Source: Nemertoderma westbladi (Eukaryota > Xenacoelomorpha > Nemertodermatida > Nemertodermatidae). From it: DNA of 64,000 nt. A program made the position numbers and the translations under genes. The notes under the pieces are model-generated. The model was not told the DNA's origin, ran no database searches, and saw nothing but the letters and a program-made list of their open reading frames with translations. This document shows positions 11,901-21,535 of the stretch, piece after piece (positions within the stretch are counted from its first letter, which is position 1; each line of letters opens with the position of its first letter). Location of the stretch: contig JAUCBJ010008112.1 in assembly GCA_032718475.1 (NCBI GenBank), forward strand, positions 1-64,000. Reading direction: 5' to 3'.

Positions 11901-13058
11901 CTCAGTTTGAGAACCAGCAAACCCAGGACAAGCAAGCAAATCAACTATGACTGGGAGAAACTCAGAACTGACAATGCTGTAAAGGATGCTTATACAGTAG
12001 AAGTTCAAAACCGCTTTGAAGCACTTCAGTCAATGGATGAAGACCAATCCACCGATTCAATATACCAGAATATAATAACAGCCCACAAGGAATCAGCTAA
12101 GAGGCATATCCCCCAGAAGCCCAAACGAAAACAGTATGTGCCATGGCAAAACTCTGAGGATACTTGTAAGAGAGAAGATCTTAAGATAGCCTACAAAGTT
12201 AAAACCGAACAACCAACAACCGAAAACATTAACAAGGTTGAGAAAGCTAAGGACGATCTTAAATTGGCCTACAACATCAGCCAGGAAAAGTACATACGGG
12301 ATAAAACTGAAGCAATTATTACAACTGCTCACATACAGCAACAATCAAGACTTACCTGGCAAACTGTAAATGAGGTATCTGGTCGGAAACGTTGTGCAAA
12401 GGGGCGCCTCAAAGCCGATAATCCTGAAGAACGTGTTAGGAAGAGGAAAAATCACTTCAGCAACTTGCTTGGGCATCCACCAAACATCGAGGTCAGCCCT
12501 ACAAGGAAAATATATGACAAGACACTACCTATAGAAACAGGGGACTTCACACCTGCCGAACTCCAAAGAAGCATTAAAAGCATGTCCAATAATAAAGCGA
12601 GTGGATTAGATGAAATCCCAACGGAGGTATGGAAAACCGGAGTGCTAAACAGACCATTATTGAATGTTTGCAACCGGATGTTAAAAGGGGAAAAGCCACC
12701 ACCAATTTGGACTAAAGGTCAACTAAAGCATCTCCCCAAGAAAGGAGACCTCGGCATACCAACAAACTATCGAGGGATCTATCTGCTTGTGGTAGCTGCC
12801 AAAATATACAATAAAATGTATTGAGATAGAGGTAAAATGCTTGAAATCCTAAGAGCTTATGGAATACCAGAAGTAATTGTTACTGGCATTGGATTGCTAT
12901 ATTGTGACACAGAAACGCAGGTACTCTCACCAGATGGTGAAACTGAGTTTTTCTCAATCCTGGCTGGCGTACTGCTAGGTGAAACATTAGCACCATTACT
13001 ATTTGTAATTGTGCTGGATTACGCAATGAGGACGGCCACAAAGGGTGAAGATCTGTGT
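11901..13058 (+). pseudogene. LINE reverse transcriptase, internally deleted and 3'-truncated
   Basis: Continues from the endonuclease remnant. It shows NNKASGLDEIPTEVW and LKHLPKKGDLG followed by NYRGI (early RT motifs), then a stop at about 12822-12824. After 12837 it resumes at LEILRAYGIPEVIV and GETLAPLLFVIVLDYA. The segment that should hold the first catalytic Asp (F-x-DF-x-KAFD) is missing between these parts, and the sequence ends before the YADD/FADD box where a dispersed repeat starts at 13060. The same family is less damaged at 53180-54795 (compare GDTLAPFLFIIVVDY there). Probably RTE-like, but the clade is uncertain. Confidence 0.85.
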
Positions 13059-13059
13059 T

Positions 13060-13437
13060 CGCGCTTTCAGACCTTTAGCAGTTTAACCTGCCAATTTTAG
13101 TTGTCCTCTTGTTTATAAATCGACTTTAGCCCTTACCAATTACCTGGTGTACTGAAGTTACATCTGCCGAAGCCAGTCCGTGCGCGGCGTATGACCCACG
13201 GTGTGGGAGACTGGATTCGGATTCCTTGGGAAGTATTGCAGTGTAGACCTACTGTATTATTCGATTGATCGCTACTATATAATCTCTGACAACTATATTT
13301 ACTTTCGGGGAAATATTAACAGTTCCTTTAGGACGTGGCGCTTTAAGTATAAAAACAGAGTTATGACTTATACTAATCACAACTAGATGGCCACAGAGTT
13401 TCGTAAATAGCGCATTCTTTAGGAGATGCTTTATTAA
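13060..13437 (+). repeat. Dispersed repeat R1, plus-strand copy
   Basis: About 380 bp matching, in reverse complement, the segment 59097-59483. Shared words include AGACCTTTAGCAGTTTAACC at one end and GCGCATTCTTTAGGA near the other, with GGACTGGCTTCGG-like and GGGAGACTGGATTCG words between. It cuts off the LINE reverse transcriptase exactly at 13058-13060, so it inserted into or recombined with that LINE. No coding capacity. Class unknown (solo LTR or non-autonomous element). Confidence 0.75.
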
Positions 13438-13964
13438 CCTTCACACTACTTCACATGACTTTACACTACTTCACACTAATTTGCCGACCGTCACTGAATT
13501 TGATCATATATAAGGAGGATTGCAACTGACACACGTAGGGATTATGAAATAGCATTTAATTCACACAAAACCACTATAATTTAACTCGCAGTTGCTACCG
13601 GTAGACTCTATTCCTCTTACCTCAGTAATCAATAAGATTGAGGGGTTTATGATTATTTATCGGTATTCTCCAAATATAACATCAACATCCATTAATATAA
13701 CAACAATTAATACTATAAAACAGAAGTAAAATAGTGCGGTGAAATGAGTTAAGTAAGTAATGTATACAAATGTGAGATGAAATACAGGTGACAAGTTAAT
13801 AGATTTACGTTCTTATAACCAAGGCCATCAGATGTTCCTAGGCTAAAGTCTGAAACTTCCGTACAGAAGCACAGAATTCTGAGTTGGTTCTAATTCTCAG
13901 AAATAATAATAAAGACCATAATGCATTGCGAGTTTCTTAGATAGGGTTCTGTTAGCCGTAAAGT
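13438..13964. other. AT-rich intergenic, no gene seen
   Basis: Short direct repeats of ACTTCACACTA-like words at 13440-13485, otherwise unremarkable AT-rich sequence. One copy of the TACCGGTA palindrome lies at 13596-13603. Confidence 0.5.
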
Positions 13965-14150
13965 TAAAATTGCTCTGATTGGCTGAATAAGACAGAACAA
14001 AGAACTTCCAAGTACACAAAGAATCAGCTGACAGATTTCGTCATCCTGGTTCCAATTCCTTTCTGACGCATAGTTGAATAATTTTAGGGCTATTTTAGAG
14101 TATTCTGCGCATTGCGTAAAAATGACTTGTTATGTCCGCAAAAGCTTTTA
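13965..14150 (+). repeat. Dispersed repeat R2, copy 1
   Basis: Diverged match in the same orientation to 47205-47430. Shared landmarks include CTGATTGGC, CAGATTTCGTCAT versus CAAGTTTCGTCAT, GACGCATAGTTG versus GACGCGTAGTTG, and CCGCAAAAG near the end. Noncoding. It lies immediately beyond the 3' end of the minus-strand module gene. Confidence 0.6.
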
Positions 14151-14230
14151 CACTGCTCCCAGAAAATGGGATTTAAGTCTATAAAATATAAAAAATCACA
14201 GTTTCTAAAATACAAAAATACTCTAAACTA

Positions 14231-17122
14231 TTAGTCATTCTTTCGTGAACGGCATTTACGAAGTTTTTTGAGGCTAGTAAGAGTCCTTTTCTCTTTGGGG
14301 CGAGCCACTTTACTAGGAGGGCTATAACTCCTGGGTGAGGGGTGCAATACAATTGCATCGGAAGGTTTCAGATTACAGTCGGTGTATCCGCCAGTCGAGG
14401 TACCCGGTTGATCGATATCAACCTCAGTGGAACGAGGTCGAACAACCTTTAGAGCGCGTTTCAGGACAGCAGCTCTTACTGGTCCCTGACGGGTCGTTTG
14501 CACGATAGCGGTAGGTTGACTGTGAGTAGTGAGAAATTTCCTTGGTTTGATGGTTCTTTCCAACTCGCGTTCTCTGGCTTTATATTCATATGGTCGTCTA
14601 TGAACTTCTTGTAGCTCTGGATGCGAGTTTATGAACAAGTCACCGTATTCCGGATCCTGACGGATGAAGTTGATCAAGTTATAGGAATTCAGGTTATTAG
14701 GATTAATATTCCTAAGATACTTGCGAACAAACTTAGTTGAAATATTCTCGCCAACACGCTTCATCAGCTCGTAGCTAGGAGTGCGAGATTTTTGCTCAAT
14801 GGAAGCAAAGAGATATGGGTGAAATGCATAGATTCCTTCATATGCACGTCCAGGATAGTATCGATGACGTGATTCGCAATGGAGATCCGCGTTAGCTTCC
14901 CAAGCTCTGATGTAACGCAGGGCAACCATTTTGTCTACGCTTTCTAGATCTCGGTTGAAAGGGCAATCGAAACTTGCGTGTCCTTTAAACTGACAATGAT
15001 GACATTGAGTCATAAATTGAGGACAGACTGCGAAGATGTGTAGATTATTGAGTCTACAATACGCACAATAAATCTCCATAGCAGGCTGTTCTTTAAAGTA
15101 GGAGCAGAGTGCGTTGGAGTCCGCCGGGGTAAAGTGATCTCGTGATGCACATAATTGGCAACGTTTCCTAGAAATATAATTGGCATGCCGATAATCGTAT
15201 GCTGTGAGACATTGTGGACCTTGATACCATTCCAGCACATAATCATTGTCACTGCTCCTGGGCGCTGTGGATTGAATCTCCTCGGACTCCAAGCAAATTG
15301 GTTCGTCTTCCAATTGCATAGCTGAGGTAGGTGTAGCTGTTTCCTCAAGGGAACCCACTGTTTGAACTTCCACAATAGAATAACCTGTGGGAATTCGGGG
15401 TCTTTGTATGACAGATGAATGTAGGTTCTGTATACAAACGTCCTTAAAAATGGCGAATCCAGCGCTGTCCAACTTCTCAGCAGCCGAGTCTCTTAAGCTG
15501 AGCTTGGTCAGAGCGCGGTCCTTGAACTGACTATCAACGTTGCGGAACAGAGTCAGAAAGCGCCTAAAGCATTCGAATCGAATGAATTTATTGTGTTCAT
15601 CTAGCTTGGCGAGTTTGGTTCCGAGCAGTAAGGGATGAGCGCGTATAGTACGACTGCACACATCGGCTAGCCAACCGGCAAGTGCGGCGTTCTCGAAGAT
15701 AGTGTATATAGCTAATGAGGGACGGAGTGGAACACTCATAAAGCTATAGACGACGCCAGGTGCGGTTAATGGTCCGTCAAAATATAATCGAGAATAATGA
15801 TCTCCATATATTTGTTGGTAGCTGACAGGGTTTCCGACTTTGAAATTCCATCCGTATTCTTGGAAGGAAAGATGTCCAATAGAGGTTCGTTGTACTTTAT
15901 TGATTCCGCTTGATGTATTAGCATACATAGTTCGGAAGAAACCTCGGCCTTCTGCCCAGGGAGCAATCAGCTGGGTGTCTACGAAAGGATATGGGATATT
16001 CTCCATGTTTCTGAAGTCATTTTGGAGATCTCCATAGATAGCTGAGCCGATTTTAAGGATTCTCTCGTCAAACAGCATCTCGAGCACTGGCTGGGGTAGC
16101 ATATATCCATCTATACCCATGGCCGGTTTGCGCTCGGTATCAGTAACATAACGCTGCGCGAGTTCGAATTGTCCATGTCGGAGTTTCTTTTGTATCTCGG
16201 TGAGAGTCTCAAAAGAATAATCGATCACGTCGCAACACGCTCGAGTAAACACAAGGGTAGAACCAGCTAGTCCTCTTATGTGTATCATTCGCGTAGTTCC
16301 CAGTTCTCCAACCGGAACGCTACCTTCGTTATCGTAAGTAACAACTCCATACATTTCGATAATGTTAAGAGTTTCATTCCACTCTTTAGTGGCGTTTTCT
16401 ATGCTCATACCCACCGGATGCCATAAGGTTGCGCATTCGCTTGCGTTAGGTAAATCGCTATACTTCAGATAATGTGTAGTATGAGTCTCTGCATCTCCGT
16501 ATTGCTGTATTCTCTCTTCCTCGAACAATACATTGAGATTCCAATGGACTAATCGAGTTTTAATAAATCCATCGAGATTATACGGAAGTATTATGTCCTT
16601 TTCTATTCTTGAAACATTATAAGGTTTTCTGAATGAGTTTACCTTAACCAATTGGTCTAAATGTTTCTGTAGTTGTTCGAGTTCAACAAGATCAAGGGGA
16701 TTTATCAATGGTAGAAACTTTAAACTGTATGTAGGATCTTCAGGTTTCACCATATAATATTGAGTTAAATTGACATAATAGGGGTGGTCTTTGATCCCAT
16801 AAAATGAGTTCGGTAAAGGTCTAGCGCGTAGGTTGACCTCGTGTACCATATGACGGACAAGATCCGCCCGATTGTCCGGAGGTTCAACGAGTATACCGTC
16901 GACACGAGCGGCCTCGATTGGCGGACGTTGTAACATAGGAGCGTCAGCGATAAGATCTCTAGATCTTAAGTTGATATCAACCGTTTGGGGTTGTACCATG
17001 GCGAAGAGTTTGTCTCCGAAATGGGGAACCATCGAAGGATGAATGATGGTTTTGGAATAGAGATCAGTCATAAGGATTTTAGCTTCTGGCTGGGCTAAAG
17101 CCGCTTCTTCTCTTTCATCCAT
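14231..17122 (-). CDS. Exonuclease-like / CCHC zinc-knuckle protein, main segment of orphan module
   Basis: 963 codons, homologous along most of its length to the C-terminal module of the plus-strand polyprotein at 22343-32971. Residues about 255-480 resemble a DEDD-type 3'-5' exonuclease: Asp264-x-Glu266 in YDNEG, then MIHIRG and TLVF; KIGSAIYGD with Asp365; FVDT with Asp382; and Tyr459 in GVVYSFMS where DEDDy enzymes have Y-x3-D, but here Ser replaces Asp. Then come three zinc knuckles, two of them regular: C686/C689/H695/C700 and C707/C710/H715/C720. The tail is basic. The same frame is open upstream to 17165 after a TGA at 17162-17164. No gag, RT or LTR pair accompanies it. Function is inferred only. 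Confidence 0.75.
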   Translation of the reverse strand: MDEREEAALAQPEAKILMTDLYSKTIIHPSMVPHFGDKLFAMVQPQTVDINLRSRDLIADAPMLQRPPIEAARVDGILVEPPDNRADLVRHMVHEVNLRARPLPNSFYGIKDHPYYVNLTQYYMVKPEDPTYSLKFLPLINPLDLVELEQLQKHLDQLVKVNSFRKPYNVSRIEKDIILPYNLDGFIKTRLVHWNLNVLFEEERIQQYGDAETHTTHYLKYSDLPNASECATLWHPVGMSIENATKEWNETLNIIEMYGVVTYDNEGSVPVGELGTTRMIHIRGLAGSTLVFTRACCDVIDYSFETLTEIQKKLRHGQFELAQRYVTDTERKPAMGIDGYMLPQPVLEMLFDERILKIGSAIYGDLQNDFRNMENIPYPFVDTQLIAPWAEGRGFFRTMYANTSSGINKVQRTSIGHLSFQEYGWNFKVGNPVSYQQIYGDHYSRLYFDGPLTAPGVVYSFMSVPLRPSLAIYTIFENAALAGWLADVCSRTIRAHPLLLGTKLAKLDEHNKFIRFECFRRFLTLFRNVDSQFKDRALTKLSLRDSAAEKLDSAGFAIFKDVCIQNLHSSVIQRPRIPTGYSIVEVQTVGSLEETATPTSAMQLEDEPICLESEEIQSTAPRSSDNDYVLEWYQGPQCLTAYDYRHANYISRKRCQLCASRDHFTPADSNALCSYFKEQPAMEIYCAYCRLNNLHIFAVCPQFMTQCHHCQFKGHASFDCPFNRDLESVDKMVALRYIRAWEANADLHCESRHRYYPGRAYEGIYAFHPYLFASIEQKSRTPSYELMKRVGENISTKFVRKYLRNINPNNLNSYNLINFIRQDPEYGDLFINSHPELQEVHRRPYEYKARERELERTIKPRKFLTTHSQPTAIVQTTRQGPVRAAVLKRALKVVRPRSTEVDIDQPGTSTGGYTDCNLKPSDAIVLHPSPRSYSPPSKVARPKEKRTLTSLKKLRKCRSRKND

Positions 17123-17329
17123 TTCGATGTGCTTCTCCTCGAGCTGATTTTCCTCCGCTTCTCATTGGAAGCGTTCGTCCAAAAACTCTTGTAGAGAGTA
17201 TGTTCGTCCAAGTTCGATATCTTCTTCGAGATTCTGGATTTCCCGATCGAACTGGGGTAAAGCCAATTCCTTTACCGCTTGGACTTGCTGCTGCAATTTA
17301 CGTTTATCTAAACAATCGTAGGTTCCTTT

Positions 17330-17947
17330 TCAGATCTTTTTTCGAATAGCGTCTAACGCATTTCGTACAACGCTCTCCTCCACTTCGGTGACAGGTTGTA
17401 TCGGAGTTAACCCGGGACGATTATATGGGTTGAATGGCGATATTAGATGTCCGTGTCCCAATCCGGCTAGGTAGGATGGGCGAATATCTAGAGAGCCCAC
17501 AACCGGAGTGCCACCGAATAATTGTTCAGGTAACACTAGATCTTTGAACAATGAATACAACTCAGGAGGATCCGTCATACTATTAGGATCAAGAGCCCGA
17601 GGTCTCACCAGGGAATGAGGAGGTCTGACCGAGTATTCTGGAACTCTGATCATAGGTTTATTTAAGGATCGTTTGAGTCGAGCGAGCGTAGGTGATACGT
17701 CGAACAAGTTTCGCTCGAAACTCCCATAAGTGTAGCTAGTAAAACTGTGTTTAGCGCAACGTCTCCGCGGATGTTTATGTCTTTCCGTTTGTTGGTTGGG
17801 TCTAGGGCATTCATCGCAGTAATACCAAAGACGCATGTCTTGTAGGGGAAACGCTGGTGATCTTTCTCCAGTTTTATAATATTCCTCCATCTGTTCGAAG
17901 CTATCCGGTACAACAGGTAGCGGTTGATCGGCGGTAAGATACATCAT
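17330..17947 (-). CDS. Orphan module, zinc-site segment
   Basis: 205 codons in the same frame as the 963-codon segment, separated from it by TGA codons at 17330-17332 and 17162-17164 with open sequence between. Near the N-terminus, LWYYCDECPRPN followed by RRRCAKHS aligns with YYQCGSCMRE and RCSNH in the plus-strand polyprotein, giving a conserved C-x2-C ... C-x2-H site that may bind zinc. The start MMYLTADQPLPVV aligns with TMQYLKAHEPMPAV there, showing that the homology runs on across the stop at 17960-17962. So the segments are pieces of one ancestral protein rather than separate genes. Confidence 0.7.
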   Translation of the reverse strand: MMYLTADQPLPVVPDSFEQMEEYYKTGERSPAFPLQDMRLWYYCDECPRPNQQTERHKHPRRRCAKHSFTSYTYGSFERNLFDVSPTLARLKRSLNKPMIRVPEYSVRPPHSLVRPRALDPNSMTDPPELYSLFKDLVLPEQLFGGTPVVGSLDIRPSYLAGLGHGHLISPFNPYNRPGLTPIQPVTEVEESVVRNALDAIRKKI

Positions 17948-17959
17948 AGTGAAATAGAG

Positions 17960-18148
17960 TCATTTGATTTCTATCATAGGGTTATGATGTATACCTTGAG
18001 GATATCGAGTTTCTAGATTTTGTTGACTGGCTACATTGAGATATGTTTCTCTCAAGAATTCCAAATATTCGTTGAAGTCACTGCGTTTATCCGGCTCTTC
18101 AACATTCAACATCTTCTCTTTCGAGTCGGTTTCGAATATAATTTTCAT
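17960..18148 (-). CDS. Orphan module, short linker segment
   Basis: 62 codons ending PMIEIK then TGA at 17960-17962; the next in-frame codons read LYFTMMYL. The aligned stretch of the plus-strand polyprotein reads EISRLYHTMQYL, so TGA occupies an Arg position whose partner codon is CGT. This is consistent with a CGA-to-TGA transition. The upstream end overlaps the 18099-18491 segment in another frame, implying a single-base shift between about 18100 and 18148. Confidence 0.6.
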   Translation of the reverse strand: MKIIFETDSKEKMLNVEEPDKRSDFNEYLEFLRETYLNVASQQNLETRYPQGIHHNPMIEIK

Positions 18149-18491
18149 GTTCGATTCTCAGTTTATCATTCCGACTCCGCTGGGTATGATACTTAAATAG
18201 AATCATTTCCATTTCGGTGTCTACATCGTCCGTATCATGTAAATCGATAGGATGACCAGTAGTTAAGAAGTCCATATACGTACCATTACGATGCGTATAG
18301 CGAGCGGTGAATTTTCTATAGTCCAATTCACGCTGGAGCTGTTCCTTTGACATTGGCGGTTCGATATAGCGGCCATCGTCTTCCGTAGTATGTTGACTAG
18401 CGTCGCCGCTTATTAAGCTATCAACAAACGCTTGCAATGGTGGGGTATATCGCTCCCTGATACCAAGATCATCTTCTATCAACTCAGTCAT
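18099..18491 (-). CDS. Orphan module, N-terminal segment
   Basis: 130 codons beginning with ATG at 18489-18491 (MTELIEDDLGIRERYTPP). Acidic and helix-prone, with no named domain. Its C-terminal part (FKYHTQRSRNDKLRIEHENY) corresponds roughly to the Lys/Arg-rich helix near residue 2345 of the plus-strand polyprotein. Because it starts with ATG and no gag or RT sequence precedes it, the module here looks like an independent protein-coding unit, now split by one frameshift and three TGA codons. No promoter could be fixed upstream (18492-18750). Confidence 0.6.
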   Translation of the reverse strand: MTELIEDDLGIRERYTPPLQAFVDSLISGDASQHTTEDDGRYIEPPMSKEQLQRELDYRKFTARYTHRNGTYMDFLTTGHPIDLHDTDDVDTEMEMILFKYHTQRSRNDKLRIEHENYIRNRLEREDVEC

Positions 18492-19604
18492 AGCTGCTAT
18501 ATGAGTTTATCGATATTATAATTGATAATAATTAGGCCAGCGGTCGTTGCTGCCTCCCCCTCAGTGCCCCCGGACAGCGCAAGATCCTCAGCGCTGATGC
18601 ACTGTCGTCGCTGTGCCTCTCGCCAACGTAGTAGCTACACAACGACAACAATAACCAGCGCGAGTCACTCCACTGTCCGTCCCAAGGGCTTAGATATACT
18701 GGAGGTACTTGCTATAGAGGCAGGGTAACTTTCACAACTGCGACTCGCTACTGTAAACACACTTTAGTAGTAACATTCACCTATAAATACACAAATTCCA
18801 CATTCCTGTCACAATTTGTACAAATTCGGGCCATTTGTCCGTTAGTCAAATGCCTTCCAGAATGCCACGTTATTATTATGTATCCCTGGATACTAGCAAG
18901 GTGCTATTTATTCCGCATTCTATTCAATGGGGCAAGCTTTCTATTGTTCTTTTAACTCACTTCTAATTCTAGCGTGGTTGTTGCTATGGTGACATTATGG
19001 AAAGCTAGCGGTAGAATTAGAGTAATTCTCATGCATACAGATCTGGGATGCTATTTAATAGTGATTCTTTAATTGTCATTATTCCCTTTATACATGATTT
19101 TATGAATTTTATCGGCTATTGACTGTACACTGGAGATTCTCTCACACTAATATACTTAATAGGGTGAATCTCTGCTCCCATGATCTATTAATTAATGGAA
19201 TTTTGGGAATGTTATAAATTGTATAAAATGACAATTTATCAAATTCATGAGAGGATATGAATTTAAAATTTATTCCCGTGAATTTTATTATTTGATATTA
19301 AAATAGATACAATTTTATTCCAGAACATAGCTGGGAACTAGGATCCTTAATTCCAGAAATTTGTCTTTTAAGAGTATCGGTAAGTACTACGATACCTTAA
19401 TCGACTAGAATTTTAGAGGATCGAAATTTTTAACAGATTTTGATTTATAAATTTTCTAGAGTCAATTTGTTAGCATTTCCTCTATTTTAACATTTGTTTT
19501 AACAAACGTAATAAATATTTATTACATATTTAATATTTAAGATGGGCACCGATTTATTCCAGAACATGTCTGGGGACGTTAACCACTGATTCTAGAATTT
19601 TGTC
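18492..19604. other. Flank of the 16-kb element, contains the empty-site paralogue
   Basis: No gene seen. From about 19310 the sequence carries two related copies of a segment starting TTATTCCAGAACAT. The first (19317-19450) runs unbroken through TTTGTCTTTTAAGAGTATCGG. The second (19550-19604) stops at TTTTGTC where the LTR begins, and its continuation (TTTCAAGTATATCGG) is found after the downstream LTR at 35695. The first copy therefore serves as an internal model of the uninterrupted site. Confidence 0.75.
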
Positions 19605-19731
19605 TATAGAATTATATTCCCTAAATGCCGTGGATTTTCAAAATTTTATTTTATTCGGATTAACTTTTGTAAAGATTGCTTTAAGTTCTCATTCGTATTG
19701 GTTCTATCATTTGTACATCTATCGGTCAAGT

Positions 19732-19803
19732 GGTTCAGTAGCTCAGTTGGTAGAGCGTTGGAAATTATATGTGTAGTAGGTATCGAGTTCGAATCCTAGT
19801 AAG
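19732..19803 (+). promoter_or_regulatory. tRNA-like A and B boxes in 5' LTR
   Basis: TAGCTCAGTTGG (19739-19750) matches the pol III A-box consensus exactly and can form the D stem GCTC/GAGC. AGTTCGAATCC (19786-19796) matches the B box at 10 of 11 positions. The acceptor and anticodon stems do not pair, so this is a tRNA-derived sequence rather than a working tRNA gene. The downstream LTR copy (33893-33904, 33940-33950) has a B-box mutation at 33942. Confidence 0.65.
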
Positions 19804-19974
19804 TGCGAATTATTTTTTGTACAGAATTTCAACTCATTTAAATTAACCGCTACAAATTAATTGCATTCGTCTGTACCAATGAGGCTGTAGTTATTTGATT
19901 GTAACCAATGTCGTGCAAGTTATATATTAGCTGGACCAATAGCTATCTTTAAAACCCCGTTAGAACCCATAGAA

Positions 19975-20022
19975 CAATCGAGAATTTTCTCGATTGATTG
20001 CGGCACAAATTTGCTATATAAA
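19975..20022 (+). promoter_or_regulatory. LTR core promoter: palindrome plus TATA box
   Basis: A perfect inverted repeat at 19975-19996 has 10-bp arms CAATCGAGAA and TTCTCGATTG around TT. It is followed 18 bp later by TATATAAA (20015-20022). Repeated at 34129-34150 and 34169-34176 in the 3' LTR. Promoter function is inferred from arrangement only. Confidence 0.55.
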
Positions 20023-20153
20023 GGTGCGATTTGTTCATTAGTTATCAATCTACACTACTTCAATATTCTCTCAGTTATTTAGTTATCTGATATTTGTTTA
20101 TTCTGTGCTTAGTTTATTCTCAGATTACATTGTATTATAATTGTATCTTCTGT

Positions 20154-20159
20154 AATAAA
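20154..20159 (+). terminator. Candidate LTR polyadenylation signal AATAAA
   Basis: AATAAA about 130 bp downstream of the LTR TATA box, in the context TGTAATAAAG; the copy in the 3' LTR is at 34308-34313. It would set the R/U5 boundary. Another AATAAA occurs further down, near 20740. Confidence 0.45.
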
Positions 20160-21535
20160 GTCAGAATATTCTCTCAGCTTTTCTATCTGTTTTACTATGG
20201 ATTCACTACGGTGAACAAACTCAGGGACAGGATGGCCGGCTAGAGATCGGGCCGCAGCAATGAACGGGAACATCACGGGAATGTAGACGAGAGACAACCC
20301 GCAATACCATCTAGAGTTATTCGCCCATCGCCTGAAAGGTTAGACAGCGTTCGATCCTTGCTACCTAAGTATAAGACCAAAAGATCAAAAGGTAGACGTA
20401 GTGACACGCTGTAAGCCCAAAATTACATCATAGGGACTGTACTGTCTTGATTCAGGAAAACCCACAGTAGACCTTCACATTCCTACGGGGGAGGGAGAGC
20501 GCAGGCAGATACTAGTACGCAGATAGGACGTAGGCACACCGGTACAAGGCATACACATTGGTTAGGGTGCAGCAAACTGTACGCTTAACTCTTGCTAAGT
20601 ACAGGTGCGCGTGCGACTATTTGCAGTACGACAGTGTCCATTGCATTAGAACTTGTAGGCTAGGGGGGTTGCTGTGTTTTCACCTGAATTGGGATTGTAC
20701 CGTTCAGGCGGTAGGGCAGTTTACGTACTAGGCGCAAATAAATTGAGGCTATCAGGGATACTAACATCTACCGTGTCCCCGCCAACGCCCTAATAGGAAG
20801 TTACCCGGACTACCTGGGTGACTAAAATTCTAGATAGGAGCCAGGATAGCTATTAGTACCTGTACGCCTACAGTAGTAAACTAACACATCTCTTCTTAGT
20901 ATCAGGGACCTGGTACCTAAAATTGCCGAATTCTGGGCGTAGTATTAACCTTATGCCTGAATTTGAGTCCTGGAAATACGCAAGAGGGGAAGGAACCTTA
21001 TCATTCGTGAGTATTGGACCTACAAGTTACAAAATTAGAATATTCGTAAATGCACACCGTACCCAGTAATTATATATGTGAAGGAGCAAAACTGTTTTGA
21101 CCGTTCAGAATTAACACACGCGCGTTAGAAATTATTTACACCTCGAAATATATAAAATTAACTTTGTCCGTACTGTGCTTTGCCCGCTAGTTAGACATCT
21201 CCAAATCTCTGCCTGTACCTAGCTAGCGTCCCTTTGCCCAACCATATAAATCACACCGCGGCAAAGTATACGAGCCCCTTAGTCCGTCAGTGAGTCAGCC
21301 TGATTTTAGGATTCGCTGTGCGGGATTTTGTTTTATCGAAGTTTGTCTGCTCGTAGACTGTTTTCTGCCTCACCGGTTATAAGAGATCAATACTGCAATA
21401 TATTCGCTTACTTAGAGTTTACTGTTTTGGTGAGAAGGTCGGATTTATGATTTGATTTACAAACTTTACAGTAAGATATTGCAGGTATTGTTACCGTCTC
21501 TTCCAATAGTAGGAATAGGCGTATCTCTTCAATTA

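Larger units (their letters stand above)
19605..21535 (+). repeat. 5' LTR (1931 bp)
   Basis: Upstream terminal repeat, essentially identical to 33759-35689. It contains tRNA-like A and B boxes (19739-19796), a palindrome and TATA box (19975-20022) and an AATAAA at 20154-20159. These suggest transcription starting near 20045 and a short R region, leaving an unusually long U5 of about 1.3 kb. No long open frame is convincing inside it. Confidence 0.9.

Noticed and set aside
19732-19803. Functional tRNA gene
   Set aside because: The D arm is good, but acceptor, anticodon and T stems do not pair, and the second copy has a B-box mutation.
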